Below, piece by piece: positions 24,236 through 35,507 of a stretch of 64,000 nucleotides of DNA. Position 1 is the first letter of the stretch; each line of letters begins with the position of its first letter. The DNA comes from Hanleya hanleyi. Lineage: Eukaryota; Mollusca; Polyplacophora; Lepidopleurida; Hanleyidae. A program made the translations under genes and the position numbers. Location of the stretch: contig JAVTVY010012683.1 in the NCBI GenBank assembly GCA_036873755.1, positions 62,001 to 126,000 of the forward strand, read 5' to 3'. Below the pieces are notes generated by a model. It worked only from the letters and a program-made list of their open reading frames with translations, was not told the DNA's origin and searched no databases.

Positions 24236-24424
24236 TCAACCCAAAAGGTGATTAGGATGGTCACTCGTCTTTCATCACCCTAAAATGGGTGATGACTGGA
24301 TCTGATCACCCTTTCATGGTGATGGCCTGGCCCCGTCACCTTTTAGGGTGATGGATTTTGTCATCACCCTAAAATGATGATGACCAGACCCTGATAATCC
24401 AGAAAAGGTGATGACCCATCACCT
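24236..24424. repeat. Cluster of GGTGAT/ATCACC palindromes
   Basis: The words ATCACCCTAAAA, TTTTAGGGTGAT, GGTGATG and CATCACC alternate in both orientations at least eight times in under 200 bp. They form overlapping short palindromes with no tandem period. No ORF is present. Confidence 0.7.
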
Positions 24425-24554
24425 TTTCTGACTGTGCCTGTTGAAAGAAATGTGCGAGACTGGACAAATTGTGTGGTTCCTTGCCATGAGATTTATTGAA
24501 ATTATTCCAACAGCCTTTTACATTCAAGTAGTCCCGTTTCAGTGCCTAAGGCTC

Positions 24555-24705
24555 TAGTTTATTATCTACATACATTCAACACCAGAGTTATTGGAAAAAG
24601 TGGCACATACTTTTTCCAAAATGCATTTTCCTGCTGGAGAGGCCTCTTCAACAGGATTGAAAGAAGCTTCTAGAACCAGCTATGAATCTAGCCTTTAGCG
24701 TTTTT
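24555..24705 (-). mobile_element. Old fragment of the Penelope-like RT element (P6)
   Basis: The stretch is a diverged copy of 34430-34565 (TTCTAGAACCAGCTATGAAT is shared). It corresponds, on the minus strand, to the early RT region. The frames are broken. Confidence 0.6.
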
Positions 24706-25013
24706 TTTACGCATTCGGGGGGTTATGTACCAGTGTGATGGATAAGAATGTCCAGGTGATTAGTGTCCCTTTTCACATTCCCCAATGTGGAGAAAAATGT
24801 CCTAGCTGGGCTGGAAAACAGAGGCCGAACACTCGTAGCCACCGGACATTCTTAGCCTCCACACCGGCATGTGGCCTCTTTCCTTGAGTTTTGCGGTTGT
24901 CACCAAATGCCTAGGGCCGGTAGGGTTATGATAAAATTCATACATCACAGAGCACATTAACAGGGAACTTATGATTGCCTCAACTTATACCGAAATATTT
25001 TGTTTCATTTCAG

Positions 25014-25557
25014 GTCGATTCACGGTCAAAATGCTGACTTTACAAACCCCTCCCGAGGAGTACATGTGCCGAGATATGAACAGAATTAAAAATCAGTTAA
25101 AGACGTGCCCCAGCCAACACATGTCTGTCCTGCCTTGCTTGGTTGACCCGACACAGGTCAGCGAGGTAAAATATTTTCGAAAAGAGATCGATGCATACAC
25201 CTTGTATACATTGGGAGGGAATCATTTGCGAACTGCCTGTCAGCAACTCCTGCAAGAATACGATGCTGGTCATCTGGAGGACTTAAGGTCCGTAAATGTA
25301 GTATTGTATTGTGATTTGACGCCATCACAAGGGAAGAGGGAATTGGGAAGTCAGAACAATACAAAAAGTGAGACGATGAAACTTTCATAGACAAAGCAGT
25401 GATGTGTCGCAAAATTCTGTTTTCTTCATCGGGAAAAAACATGGACACCGACATTACGCCCGAGCTGTCAGAAAACATAAAGAAAGAATGTCTCCATGAC
25501 CTGTTCCACGACAAGATAATGCAAATCATTGATCATTGGGAGAGCAGGGATTGTTAG
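25014..25557 (+). pseudogene. ParB/sulfiredoxin-like domain exon, frameshifted
   Basis: After a CATTTCAG acceptor the frame reads LQTPPEEYMCRDMNRIKNQL, then YTLGGNHLRTACQQLLQEY and NVVLYCDLTPSQGKREL. LGGNHxRxAxQxLL resembles the GxHRxxA box of ParB/sulfiredoxin-fold domains found in uncharacterised invertebrate proteins. The frame stops near 25390, but the neighbouring frame continues at once with FIDKAVMCRKILF and KKECLHDLFHDKIMQIID to a stop at 25557. A small indel near 25370-25390 therefore breaks one coding exon. The ParB fold binds and hydrolyses nucleotides in bacteria; a role here is not established. It may be an upstream exon of the BEN gene, which I cannot prove. Confidence 0.45.
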
Positions 25558-27990
25558 AATAGGCGTGCTTCGCTAGCTCGTTTTGAAAATAGGAATAATG
25601 TTTAAACATTTGGTCCCGCAAATGATGTCCCACTGCGGACCATGGGTATAACGAAACTGAAAGGAGCATTCTGATAGAAAAGAAAATTGTTCCCATGGCA
25701 ACCACAGTACCAAATGGGATCTATATCTGAATAATTTCATTACACTAGAACCCATATACATCTTCCCATACTATATCTGTGAGTCAATCTATACTGGGCA
25801 ACATAAAAAAAATATGGAAGATGGCCGCTCAGGTGACATCACCGGCACGTCATTTTCCAGGAAAATGCTTTCTGAACGAATTGTTTGATTGATTTTTCGA
25901 ATTTTATTTCGTTCAGATATTAGCTGTGGAATAAATTGCGAAATCAATATGTAATAGGAATAAAATACTCTTTGTCATTTAGGAAAGAGCTCTATGTAGA
26001 AGATTGGGATCCATTACTTTGTAGTATAAAATTAGAGTTCATGTATATCAAATTATCTTAATATAATATACCAAATTATCTACACATCGTCGAGTTCAAA
26101 TCTCCATTGGAAAGATGTTTCCTTGAAACACATTCTGTCCTTTTTTAATCACATGAAGGTTCAAATCAATTCATTTTTATACGTTCGTCAATTTAGGCGG
26201 GACGTCCGCCCGTCCGTTTGGTTGTGAAATCAACACAGCGAAGAGTTTTTGTTGGATTCTTTACAAATTTCCACACATTATCGTCACCTTGCGAAGGTGT
26301 GCATGTGACCTTTCCAACCGAACAACGAAACACTATTTCCATGAGCCACCTATTCTTGTGAATGCATCTCGTCAAATTTGCCAACCATTATCGTTACCAT
26401 ATGAAGGTGTGTATGCGACCTTTCGTCTCTATCGGACTTTTTTCTGGGTTATGCTCCTTGATCATCGAAATAATATTTCCATCTGCCGCCTTCTCTTGTG
26501 AATGCAACTCCTCAAAGAATTTATGATGGATTCTTTTGAAATTTGCCACACAATATCGTCACTATTTGTAGACGTGCACCTGACCTTTTCGGTCTAATCC
26601 AATGTTTTCTACGGAGTTATTTCCCTTGATTGTTGATAAGTCCACATCCATTTGATATTCTTTTTCATGAACCCAACTTATCAGGTTTTTGCAATACTAA
26701 AAACTGTTGTTTGAATGGAGGTTGATTTCCTGAAATAATTTATCATCATAATGTGCCATAAGATTTTCTAAAATAGTTTTAATTTTGTGATAGAACGATC
26801 CTATTACTATCACACCTATTACTATCACACCAATGATCAGCTGTTCTGCATCTTCACAAGTCCAGGCAGATCTCAAACCTCACTCATCGATCATATAGAT
26901 AGATACATTGGTATGCGAGGAAGACTGATCTGATGATTATCCCCTCTTGCTTCCATTTATTGCACATCAAACCAGATTTATCTCCAAGGCTATGCCTAAT
27001 CCTTTTCGGGGTTCAGGCTTGTTGTTGTCTAATGTGTATGTTTAAAGGCGTGTCTTGGGTTCGACTGAACACTTGTTCTGTCACGAACACAATATTTTTC
27101 TTAGAAACAAGTATTGTATATTATCACCTTGGCAACAGGCCGTCTCTCAACCTTCTTGGCGGGTTTAAATGCATGGCCCATAAAGGGAACCCAAATAATA
27201 CCATGTGAAGTTTAAGAATCCGGAATATCTGTCCTGGTGTGGGGTTGGTTCCCTTTAACGATCTTCTTCTTGGCTCTGTAGCTAAGAATCTTGTTTTGAT
27301 TGACTTTTCTCATTGAATATTTTCGTGAAAACCTCAGACCGGAGTATCATGTATAAATTCCAGATGGTGAAAAATGATATCTTGGTCATTTGGTTTGTGG
27401 TCTTAAAAATGTTCCATAATATTTATTTTCTGCAAAATCATTATTTTTTTTCTCAATTCATTCCATAGTTTATGCTGAGAAAATTGCAAGAATAACAAAT
27501 TCTAAAAACTGGTCCAAACATTCATCTATGAAATGCATTTTTCTGGAAAGTAATCTCACTGTGACGTCACCAGAGTGGCCATCTAGAAAATTTATACATT
27601 TACAGGTAAAGTTTGATTCAGATATATAGCGTGGCAAGTTGTTTAACGAAAGTATATGTATCTAGGTATTGACAAAATTATTCACATTCATAGAAGACCA
27701 CTTATGTTTTCCCATGGTTGCCTTATTTTGAAAGTGTTTTCAAAGAATTCCTAAGATTGCAAGGTGGGCACCCTTCATTTTCTATGTGACTGGTTGGTAG
27801 ATATTAAACCAGTTATACACCATTGTGAGACCTTCACTGCGAGGTTGGATAACAAATTCTCATTTAGCTGCCGAACTATGTGCCGGAAGATCTTAGCAAA
27901 CAAAGAGCCTGTTTATTTAGAGCTATCTATGTTTGTCAGTCTCTCTGTAGGTTAAATGTATTTTTTATTGTGCCACATTATATATTTCAG
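25558..27990. other. No supported gene
   Basis: Anonymous AT-rich sequence. Near 26185-26580 a TTATCGTxACC / GAAGGTGTGxATG / GACCTTTC motif recurs three to four times, suggesting a degenerate repeat. Confidence 0.3.
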
Positions 27991-28134
27991 GTAATAGGCT
28001 GGACAGGTACCAAATGTGTAGTAAATGTTACCATACAGGACAAGAAAAAGTCTAATGGAGATAAGATACTAATGCCAATAGCAATGCAACTTGCACATCG
28101 GAAAATATTTGAAAATCTTATGTCTGCAAAATGA
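27991..28134 (+). other. Possible orphan terminal exon
   Basis: Following TATATTTCAG, the frame reads VIGWTGTKCVVNVTIQDKKK and MPIAMQLAHRKIFENLMSAK to a TGA. The acceptor is good. No family is recognised, so a chance frame is possible. Confidence 0.3.
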
Positions 28135-28354
28135 GCCAACGTTTCAGGTATGCCCCAAAAACTACTGGCAAGCAAGAAACCCGTTGATCTTGAGGTGTGT
28201 ATGTCTGCCCATCGATGGGGGGAAAAAGCCCCGTTGATTTTCAGGTTTCGAGTGGCGTTTACACTCGCTTAATATGTGCAGGCGTATATTTTGGTCAATT
28301 TCGACTTCGTTAACCTATGACACCATAAGTTCATGACCAACAAATGTATGGTTT

Positions 28355-28515
28355 TTCTCTTGCAGGAAACTAGCCTAGTTGTATTTATACTAGGATATAT
28401 TAATTTAATTTCGTCCTAGTGCTTTTATATGAATTAGGTCTTTGAAATATGGATGCGGATATTCTTTAATGGACGACGCCTCATTACTGAATTATACAGA
28501 ACCGACGCTTGTATT
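28355..28515 (+). mobile_element. Old 3' end of the Penelope-like RT element (P5)
   Basis: It matches, with many changes, the 3' non-coding region seen at 21790-22005 and 36600-36770 (GGATGCGGATATTCTTTAAT, GACGCTTGTA). Confidence 0.6.
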
Positions 28516-28555
28516 TTGAACAATTTATCTTCTATATTTTATAACTTTCTACCAG

Positions 28556-28656
28556 ACATTGCAGTCCATGGGGACGATATTCCACCTTGCGGCGTATACA
28601 AGACAATGCTGGGATGAATTTGCAAAGCGAAGCAAGACTCCAAAATGTCCCAAACT
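28556..28656 (+). other. Probable orphan exon
   Basis: A 101-bp open segment is bounded by a strong acceptor (TTCTACCAG) and a consensus donor (ACT/GTAAGT). It encodes LQSMGTIFHLAAYTRQCWDE, then FAKRSKTPKCPKL. The splice signals are better than expected by chance. No family is recognised. It could belong with the ParB-like exon or the BEN exons on the same strand. Confidence 0.4.
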
Positions 28657-29507
28657 GTAAGTGCAAAAAGTATAACTACTTATGATATAGATTGTTTTGT
28701 GAAATATGAAGCCATATTTTTCTTCCTAATGCATATGCGTAGAACCAATAAGAACCTGGAATTAACATGGAACTGAAGAATAAATAAAAATGGTTCTGCC
28801 TTTATTCTTTATGAAATATGTTGCTCTATACTTCTTTTACTTATTCGATTTAAAGGTCGATTTACGGACTAGACATTTTGTTCCAGTGTATACATTAACA
28901 TAACATGTATTGACGGGTTCTGCATTATAGGTATGTCACAACATAGATCAATAGGCCGAATTTTCTCCAAGTTTCCATCGTTTGGGCTGCACTTATGGTT
29001 TCTGGCTGTGGAATTTCATTCTGCGGTAATACAGGCCCTCAGAAACAAGAGAAATGGGAGGCGTGTATTTCTATATAAAGCATGGGTTTATGTATAGAGA
29101 TCCCATATATAGACAATTCAACTAAACGAATCAACAAACCGTAAGATCGACACCTGATGGCCTATAAGGTGTTTATTTGATTGGAATTTGAATTGATTTT
29201 AGCTGCAATAATAAAAGTTTATGAGTGGAAGGGCCAGGCAGTTTTGCTGGATTGCTGTTTCCAGGACGGAAATGACATTATTATGTACTATACAATGACC
29301 CGTTGACGATAGTTCCAAAAATGAGAGAATAACTCATTTGAAACATGGCACCTCCTGTAAAATTTGGTTTAAGTCGTAATTACGAATATGAAGCAGTATA
29401 AAAAAATATGGACATACAGATCTCAATTACATACAGACTTTGAGTCAAATTGGTATGAATTCATTCAATCTATATTGTTAGTGTATGTCTTTTCCGTCAT
29501 ACTCGCC
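28657..29507. other. No supported gene
   Basis: No supported feature. Confidence 0.3.
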
Positions 29508-29641
29508 GGCTTCAGGGTGGCATTCTGGAAAGCTGTGGAAATTCGAGAGAGAGAGAATTAAGGCTTAACGTCGCATAGAGCTTTTGCTTCTGCAGTAAAT
29601 ATGGCTTCAGGTTTGCATTCTGGAAAGCTGTGGAAATTCGA
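29508..29641 (-). mobile_element. 56-bp LINE insertion with 39-bp target duplication
   Basis: The 39-bp direct repeat starting GGCTTCAGG and ending GTGGAAATTCGA flanks 29547-29602. The insert is the LINE tail (GAGAGAGAGAATTAAGGCTT, AACGTCGCAT) joined to a piece of the RNase H region (AGAGCTTTTGCTTCTGCAGT). It is therefore a heavily truncated, internally deleted LINE copy. Confidence 0.7.
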
Positions 29642-30888
29642 TTAGCTGAGACACCCGAATATTATCTAAGTTGAGTATGTCGAGCGTGCCCTCGAGTCGA
29701 CCGGGGTTTGTGGTATTCATGATCTGTTGGCGTGTCTGTTTTATAATGCACGCGATTATGTTGCTCTTGGTTGTGTTTTTTTGCTAGGAAGGCATTTTAG
29801 CTGACAACGTGCTGGTGGGCATTTTTTCTCTAAATTTACAACAGGGTTAATCATGAAGGGATCTAAGCCAATATTCTTTCATATCATTTGATTTGCAATA
29901 TTCTGACCATTAAATAATTTACTGAACATTTCAATGAATATTATACATGTAGTCTCGGGTAATGGTCAGATGTGTATACAAATCCATCATGATACAGGTT
30001 AACTCCAAGCTTTCCTCATTATGCGATTTACCGAGAGCAATATAGACTTTCAGTGAACCATACCCGCAGCGGCGCTGGAGGATTAGCAAATAACTCCTAA
30101 GCTACATTTGTATGGTAATTGATCATTTGCAAAGGTCTGACTGGTTGCCCATTGTACAATGTTCAACTTGAGCAACAGGTTTTGAGAAATTTCAAATGTA
30201 AGCGAGCCAAGTTTACCCCCCGCCCACATCGACCGTATGTTTCAATCTGTAACTCTAAACCTATATTAATCCTAACGCTAACCATTTACCCGAGTGAAGT
30301 GTACATTGTGGCCTTGGGAGAGATCATTTCGCCTCCCCCATCTTCGCACTTATTTGAGCTAGGGGCGGGGGCTGTAAATTCCCATAATATATTTGGGGGT
30401 CGTGCTCCTCTAAATGATGTCAAATGTCTTACATGGCTGGTTTGATGACAGTGACGTCATAATATGCATTTTCGGTCGATTTTTCAGTAGGATTGTTATT
30501 ATTCTTTAAAATTATGTCATTTTGTCTGCAAAAATATTATCAGGAAATAATTATCTTATCTTATATTAAATAGCTATTTTCATTCGAATAAAAACCTTTC
30601 AGTCAAACTCTCTTGGACGCCAATTTGAATTTATGCATGGTCCACTCCTCGATGTGATATGAAAATCGACGCAAAATGTGTCGTTTTGGAGATGCACTCT
30701 TAAAAATCTTGGTGCTTTTTCGTTCTTTAGAATATTTGGTTCTCTGTGAAACATTTGTGGAGTGATACTAATTGGTTCTTTTTATTGTGTCGTACATTAG
30801 AAAATGTATGTATCAGAACCAAGTTTTTTCTTGTGTACAACCAAATTCTGATAGACAGGTGGAACCAAAATCGAAAAGCAAAATGTAA

Positions 30889-31190
30889 TTACAACACATA
30901 TAAGGGAAGTGGGAAGAGGTGCCGACATACTGACAGTCACATGACTTCACAGTATAGTCTTCCGGTTAACCTATTCTAAAGCACATACCAAGAATCTAAC
31001 GATTCGTGATATGTGTTGTATCTCAGGTTCGCTTTTATTGTACCTGTTCATGTGGCAACTTGAATGATATGATCACACGGCCCCTAGCACCGGCATAAGC
31101 GGTATTAGATACAAATCTAAAGATCTATGATGGAAATGCTCAGACAACTCGTATATTGGTAATGGTGAGCGGTTTCGCTGAATGCAACTC
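30889..31190 (+). repeat. Dispersed repeat D, second copy (D2)
   Basis: It starts with TTACAACACATATAAGGGAA, as in D1 and D3. It runs through CGGCCCCTAGCACCGGCATA to the CAACTCGTATATTGG region. It is a few percent diverged from D3, with no ORF of note and no LINE tail in this copy. Confidence 0.7.
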
Positions 31191-31648
31191 CTACCATAGT
31201 TTCCATCACATAATTGTTATAGTTGGTATAATTTATTGTCAGCATATAAACTGAAAGAGGATGTTTCTACTCACCATTGCATTTGTTTTCTAGTTATGCC
31301 CCTTCCTCGAATGCAACTGGTATAAGTGTTATTGGATTGTTGAGAAAATTAATATTATTTTCACAGTGGGAAAGTGCATGTGAATTCTTTGACTCCTCCA
31401 GAGTTCTGTCTCTTTTAGTTTATCATCAAATCATCTGCTATATAATGAAAACTTGAAATTTACTCGCTCAGTAGCCCTGCATTCAGGAAATCTGCCTACA
31501 CAAATATTCAATCGCATTAACATAACACCCTTTTTATCACCGTCGGCAATTGCTGACATGTACTGCTTTAACTGTGGCATTAATCTTGGCAATTTCTGTT
31601 GTGAACTGTCGAGATATTTTATGCTAAAAAATTGGTTTTCTTTTGTAG

Positions 31649-32828
31649 GCCTTCCTTATCTTGTTGAGAAGCTGACCACTTTAGTGCAGGAAGCGAGACA
31701 AAACAGAACAACCAGTTGGCCATGGAGCCAGCTTCAACCGAAACCACGTGAGGGCTCCATGGTATCTCGTCCACCGCCACTGCCCAGAAGTCATGGAATG
31801 CTACATTCACATTCTTCACTGCCCCCTGCGAGGCCCACACCGGCCACCGCTCCGCCAGCCCCACCCTCCGCAAATGAAATAGTGCCGCCAGCTGCGGTCT
31901 CTGCATCACTGCCGATTGTAGCCGAGATCGACACAGTTAGCAACGCCAGTGATGTATCAGATCAAACAGTCCAGGCATCAGCATTTAATTCGGTAAGGGA
32001 ATTATTATTATTGTTTGTTTTTTTTTATTAATAATTCGGATATTATAACAGCATTCTTGCAAAGAGTAATTCTTCACAAGCACAAAAGAAACTTTTGGTA
32101 TATTTTTATGCATTTCTCAGTTTTACTTCAAAATCTGAAAGGATATTTCACCAGTCGATTGATTGTATATGTACTATTCAGCCTCTGGTCCAGATAGTTG
32201 TTTTGTCCTGATGTCGTTTCAGTTCACTAGATCACCCGAGCTGTTCACCAGGATCGCTAAAACAGATGCACGGAAAATGACTAACGAACTGTTGCAGGGG
32301 CTGTACAGCGAGGAATACATGTTGAGCCATTCCGTCACCGGTGGAACAAGGGCAGGAGGGACCAAGGCCAAACCTGGAATGCTTGCCTCTGAGATTTAAG
32401 AAATTGCAGGTGAGCTATAGGCGTGTATGCATAATTCCTGATCAAGAAGCCATACCAGCCGTGGTCAATATGCTATACCTTCTGCATTCCACAAGTAAAA
32501 TACTACACCTTGATTTACTAAGACATTAAGAACAACAATGGGTACAATTATCCAGACATAACTATGGATCGATCATAGAAACATACATTCTCCCACACAA
32601 CCATTTCCTAACATAATTATCTCTCCTTATTCAGCCTTTGGTTATAGTTCAAATGATTGTAGTTGTTCCCTGCTTTTGATTGTCAAGTAATATTTTACTT
32701 TTATTCCTTCAGATACTATCCGAAGATATTTTCCGGAGAAGTCAGAGCCCGATGTGAGATTCTATATGAAAGAAAAACTCAACAATGCGGCCAAAAATGT
32801 GAAGCGAAAGATGGAAAAGAGACTTTAA
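31649..32828 (+). pseudogene. BEN-domain-like gene, last three exons, one internal stop
   Basis: Exon A (31649-31992) encodes YLVEKLTTLVQEARQN and a Pro/Ser-rich linker. Exon B (32223-32409) encodes RKMTNELLQGLYSEEYMLSH, then SVTGGTRAGG. Exon C (32713-32828) encodes DTIRRYFPEKSEPDVRFYMK, then EKLNNAAKNVKRK, to a TAA. All splice sites are canonical and the phases agree. The layout, an LLxxLFxxEE/SVTG half followed by a YFP/VR.../LN basic half, is that of BEN domains, which bind DNA or chromatin proteins. A TAA at 32397-32399 in exon B interrupts the frame 10 bases before its donor. It is either a disabling mutation or an exon-end variant. Upstream exons are not identified. Confidence 0.6.
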
Positions 32829-33094
32829 TTTGTGAAGGACTTGTCAGCAAGGCTTGATTTCAAAGGATTAGTGACGTTAATCTATATTAAGCTGTGTTTT
32901 ACTATTATTAGATTTGTCTTTAATGATATGTAGATCATGTGCTATAATTACTTTCTTTAGAATAAATCTAAATATATCTCGCCGTTCAAATTTTGTCTTA
33001 GGGTTTTCTCATGCCACATGTTGCAAGACCCCTTGCTTCCCTTTCCACACCCAGGTGATGGATCATCTCTGCTCTGACTGAAAGCATGGTAGAT

Positions 33095-33240
33095 AGATAT
33101 TCCATGGTAAAATACCATAAAAATATACCAGCCTGGTGTGCCAATCTTCTTACCATGGTCCATTTACCATGGTAAATGGACCATGGTAAAGTGGCCAAAA
33201 CACCGTGGTATTACCATGGTTTTTTACCATGGTCATCACC
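33095..33240. repeat. CCATGG palindrome cluster with a 40-bp perfect palindrome
   Basis: TTACCATGGT and its complement recur about seven times. Positions 33150-33189 form one uninterrupted perfect palindrome of 40 bp centred on CCATTTACCATGGTAAATGG. No spacer loop is present. Confidence 0.8.
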
Positions 33241-33288
33241 GCGGTATTTTTTATAGGGGTGAACGAGACAATACAAAAAAACCAACTA

Positions 33289-34742
33289 ATTACAAACGTC
33301 TAGTCCGTCATTCATAATCCAGCCGTCGTCCATTAGACAATATCCGCGTCCATAATCCAAAGACCTATTCCATATTCCATAAAACAGTATTAGCACTAAA
33401 TTCAAAAAGACAATGATAGTATACATAAACATAGGCTTGTTTCCTGCAAGAGAGAAGCGGTCAGCAGTTTAAAATGATGCCGGCAAGACATCATGATGTT
33501 CCAAAAATATCAAATCCGTATCGCTGATCAGTATTCTTAATCCATAATATTCGTTGTAAAGTCGTCATCTAAAGAATGATGTATCTCAGCCACGCTTTGA
33601 TTGTGACTGTTCATATGAGTACCATGAGGATCTTGAAGTACATGGGTTCATACGGCCCCTAGCCCCGGGTTAAGCGGAATTAGACACAAGTTACGAAACG
33701 TAGCGCCATAGATCTTGCACGCTACGTTCGTATTTTGCTATCAGCATGCGATATGTATCGCCAAATTTGAGAAACTTTGAGTGGAGGCGCTTGGTGGAAT
33801 AGCCCTGTTTTATAAGTTTCTGCAACAGTGTTTTGTGACGTTGATTAAAATCATCACATCTGACACAGGATCTAGCAAATGCTACTAAGCGAGATATGCA
33901 TACGCCATATGCAGGTCCCATTGGAATATTACTATCCAGAAAGGGATAGTTTACGATGTCGAAATTGTAATCATCTCTTATGTCATAAAGTCGACGAGAG
34001 AGAATGCCCGCTTCATTTTTATAGAGATAGAGATCTAAATAAGATGTGCCTGTAGGGCTATCTGTAGTTTCCTTCAAATCCAGTGAAGGTGGATATATGT
34101 CCTTCACTGCCTCATTTATATAGCGATTATTGCCAAATTTCACAGATATTTTTAATGAGAAATTCAAGCAACTCTATAAACAAAGAAACATCCCATGAAT
34201 GATATCTCTTGTATGTAGTCGAGCTAAAGAATGATTTATGGCTTCCGACATTAATATATCTACGATCAGTTTTCTTGAACACAGATACTATTAATGAACT
34301 TATACGGTCAATACGGTCCTGATGAGGGACTGTAGTATAGAGAGTCGAGAAATCCCATGTGGATACATGTCTGTACGGTATGTGACCTTTAGCATAAAGT
34401 TCTTCCGTAAGACATTTTGAGTTTTTCAATATCCACATGCATTCAACGCCAGAGTTCTTAGAAATAGTGGCGCAATACCTTTCCCAAAATGCTTTTACCT
34501 CCTGAAGGGCCCTCGTCAATAGGCTTGGTGGTGCAGCTTCTAGAACCAGCTATGAATCTAGCTTTGTATGGTGATTTATGTATTTTGGGAGTCCAGTATA
34601 TTTTTGGTATGTCGTTATGATTGGTTGGAAGACAAATACCTCTTTCCCTGAGAAACTTTTTGTGATCGTTAAATAAATCTTCCAGAGTAAATGCAGTTTG
34701 AGAGTAAGTAGACGTATTTGATGAAGATATGTCTACACTCAA
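33289..34742 (-). mobile_element. Penelope-like RT element, internally deleted copy (P2)
   Basis: Read on the minus strand it starts with an RT N-terminal part (LEDLFNDHKKFLRERGICLP, IYWTPKIHKSPYKARFIAGS). It continues with HVSTWDFSTLYTTVPH and the HSWDVSLFIELLEF block, and then jumps from KFGN directly to RYINEAVKDIYPP. The GIPMGT and YIDD segments present in P1 are deleted. The C-terminal part (SYLDLYLYKNEAG to DLWRYVS) is intact. A frame change lies near 34519. Lacking the catalytic YIDD, it cannot encode an active RT. The 3' end lies near 33300 (complement of GACTAGACG). Confidence 0.65.
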
Positions 34743-35507
34743 TTATTTAACCAGCACCTGGTAATAGTAATATTTACATATGAATATTATATTATTCGGA
34801 GCTTTGTCTGCTGGGACTATGACGAATTTACTCTGGAGATTTGCTAGAATCTCTTGCGAATTGAGGTTTCTCAGTACTTGTTTTGCTTTATTCAATTGTT
34901 CTCGTTATACTTTTTTTGTTTTGTTTTTTTACAACGATTTTTACTCACTCTAGTCTGATTGATTATCACCCGCCAAGAGACGTTAAGCAACTCGTTTCCG
35001 AGTAACGAATACGAGCTTCACTACAACGTCCTCGTGCTCGTTTCGACACAACTGGACTTAAGCTGCTCGAGAAACTCACGGCTGTGGTCACATCACGTAA
35101 TATTTTGTTGACATGACCTGCTTTAATTTAGCCAACGAGTGATTTATGCGCGACGGTCAAAGTCACATGACTGTCCCAAAATAGCGACTCTACGGTAAGT
35201 ACAATGTTTTTAGTGGCATATAAATTAATATTTTCCGAGTTTAACGACATTATTCTGGAATGGAATTCATTGAAAATTATTCGTTGATGGTTCTCCGTTT
35301 TATTAATATGCTAATTCAGGCATCACTCTAGCACAAAATATTAAACGATCCACGATCCAAATGCCCCAAGTGGCATGTGTATCTTCTTGTGCTACCGCTA
35401 TCTGCATTGTACACTTGATCTACCTGTACTAACAATCTATGCTACTACAAGTACAAATAATATTCTTTCAGGTGTGTTTCTTTTCTTCATTCCGAACCGT
35501 GATTTTC
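34743..35507. other. No supported gene
   Basis: More of the RT element's 5' region may reach 34900, but I cannot delimit it. Otherwise nothing is recognised. Confidence 0.3.

Noticed and set aside
24236..24424. CRISPR-like spaced repeats
   Set aside because: The words are inverted as well as direct, spacing is irregular, and the sequence is eukaryotic.
33289..34742. Telomerase or virus-derived RT
   Set aside because: The PKIHK, GIPMGT and SYLD blocks and the repeated truncated copies fit a Penelope-like retroelement better; no telomerase-specific motif is seen.
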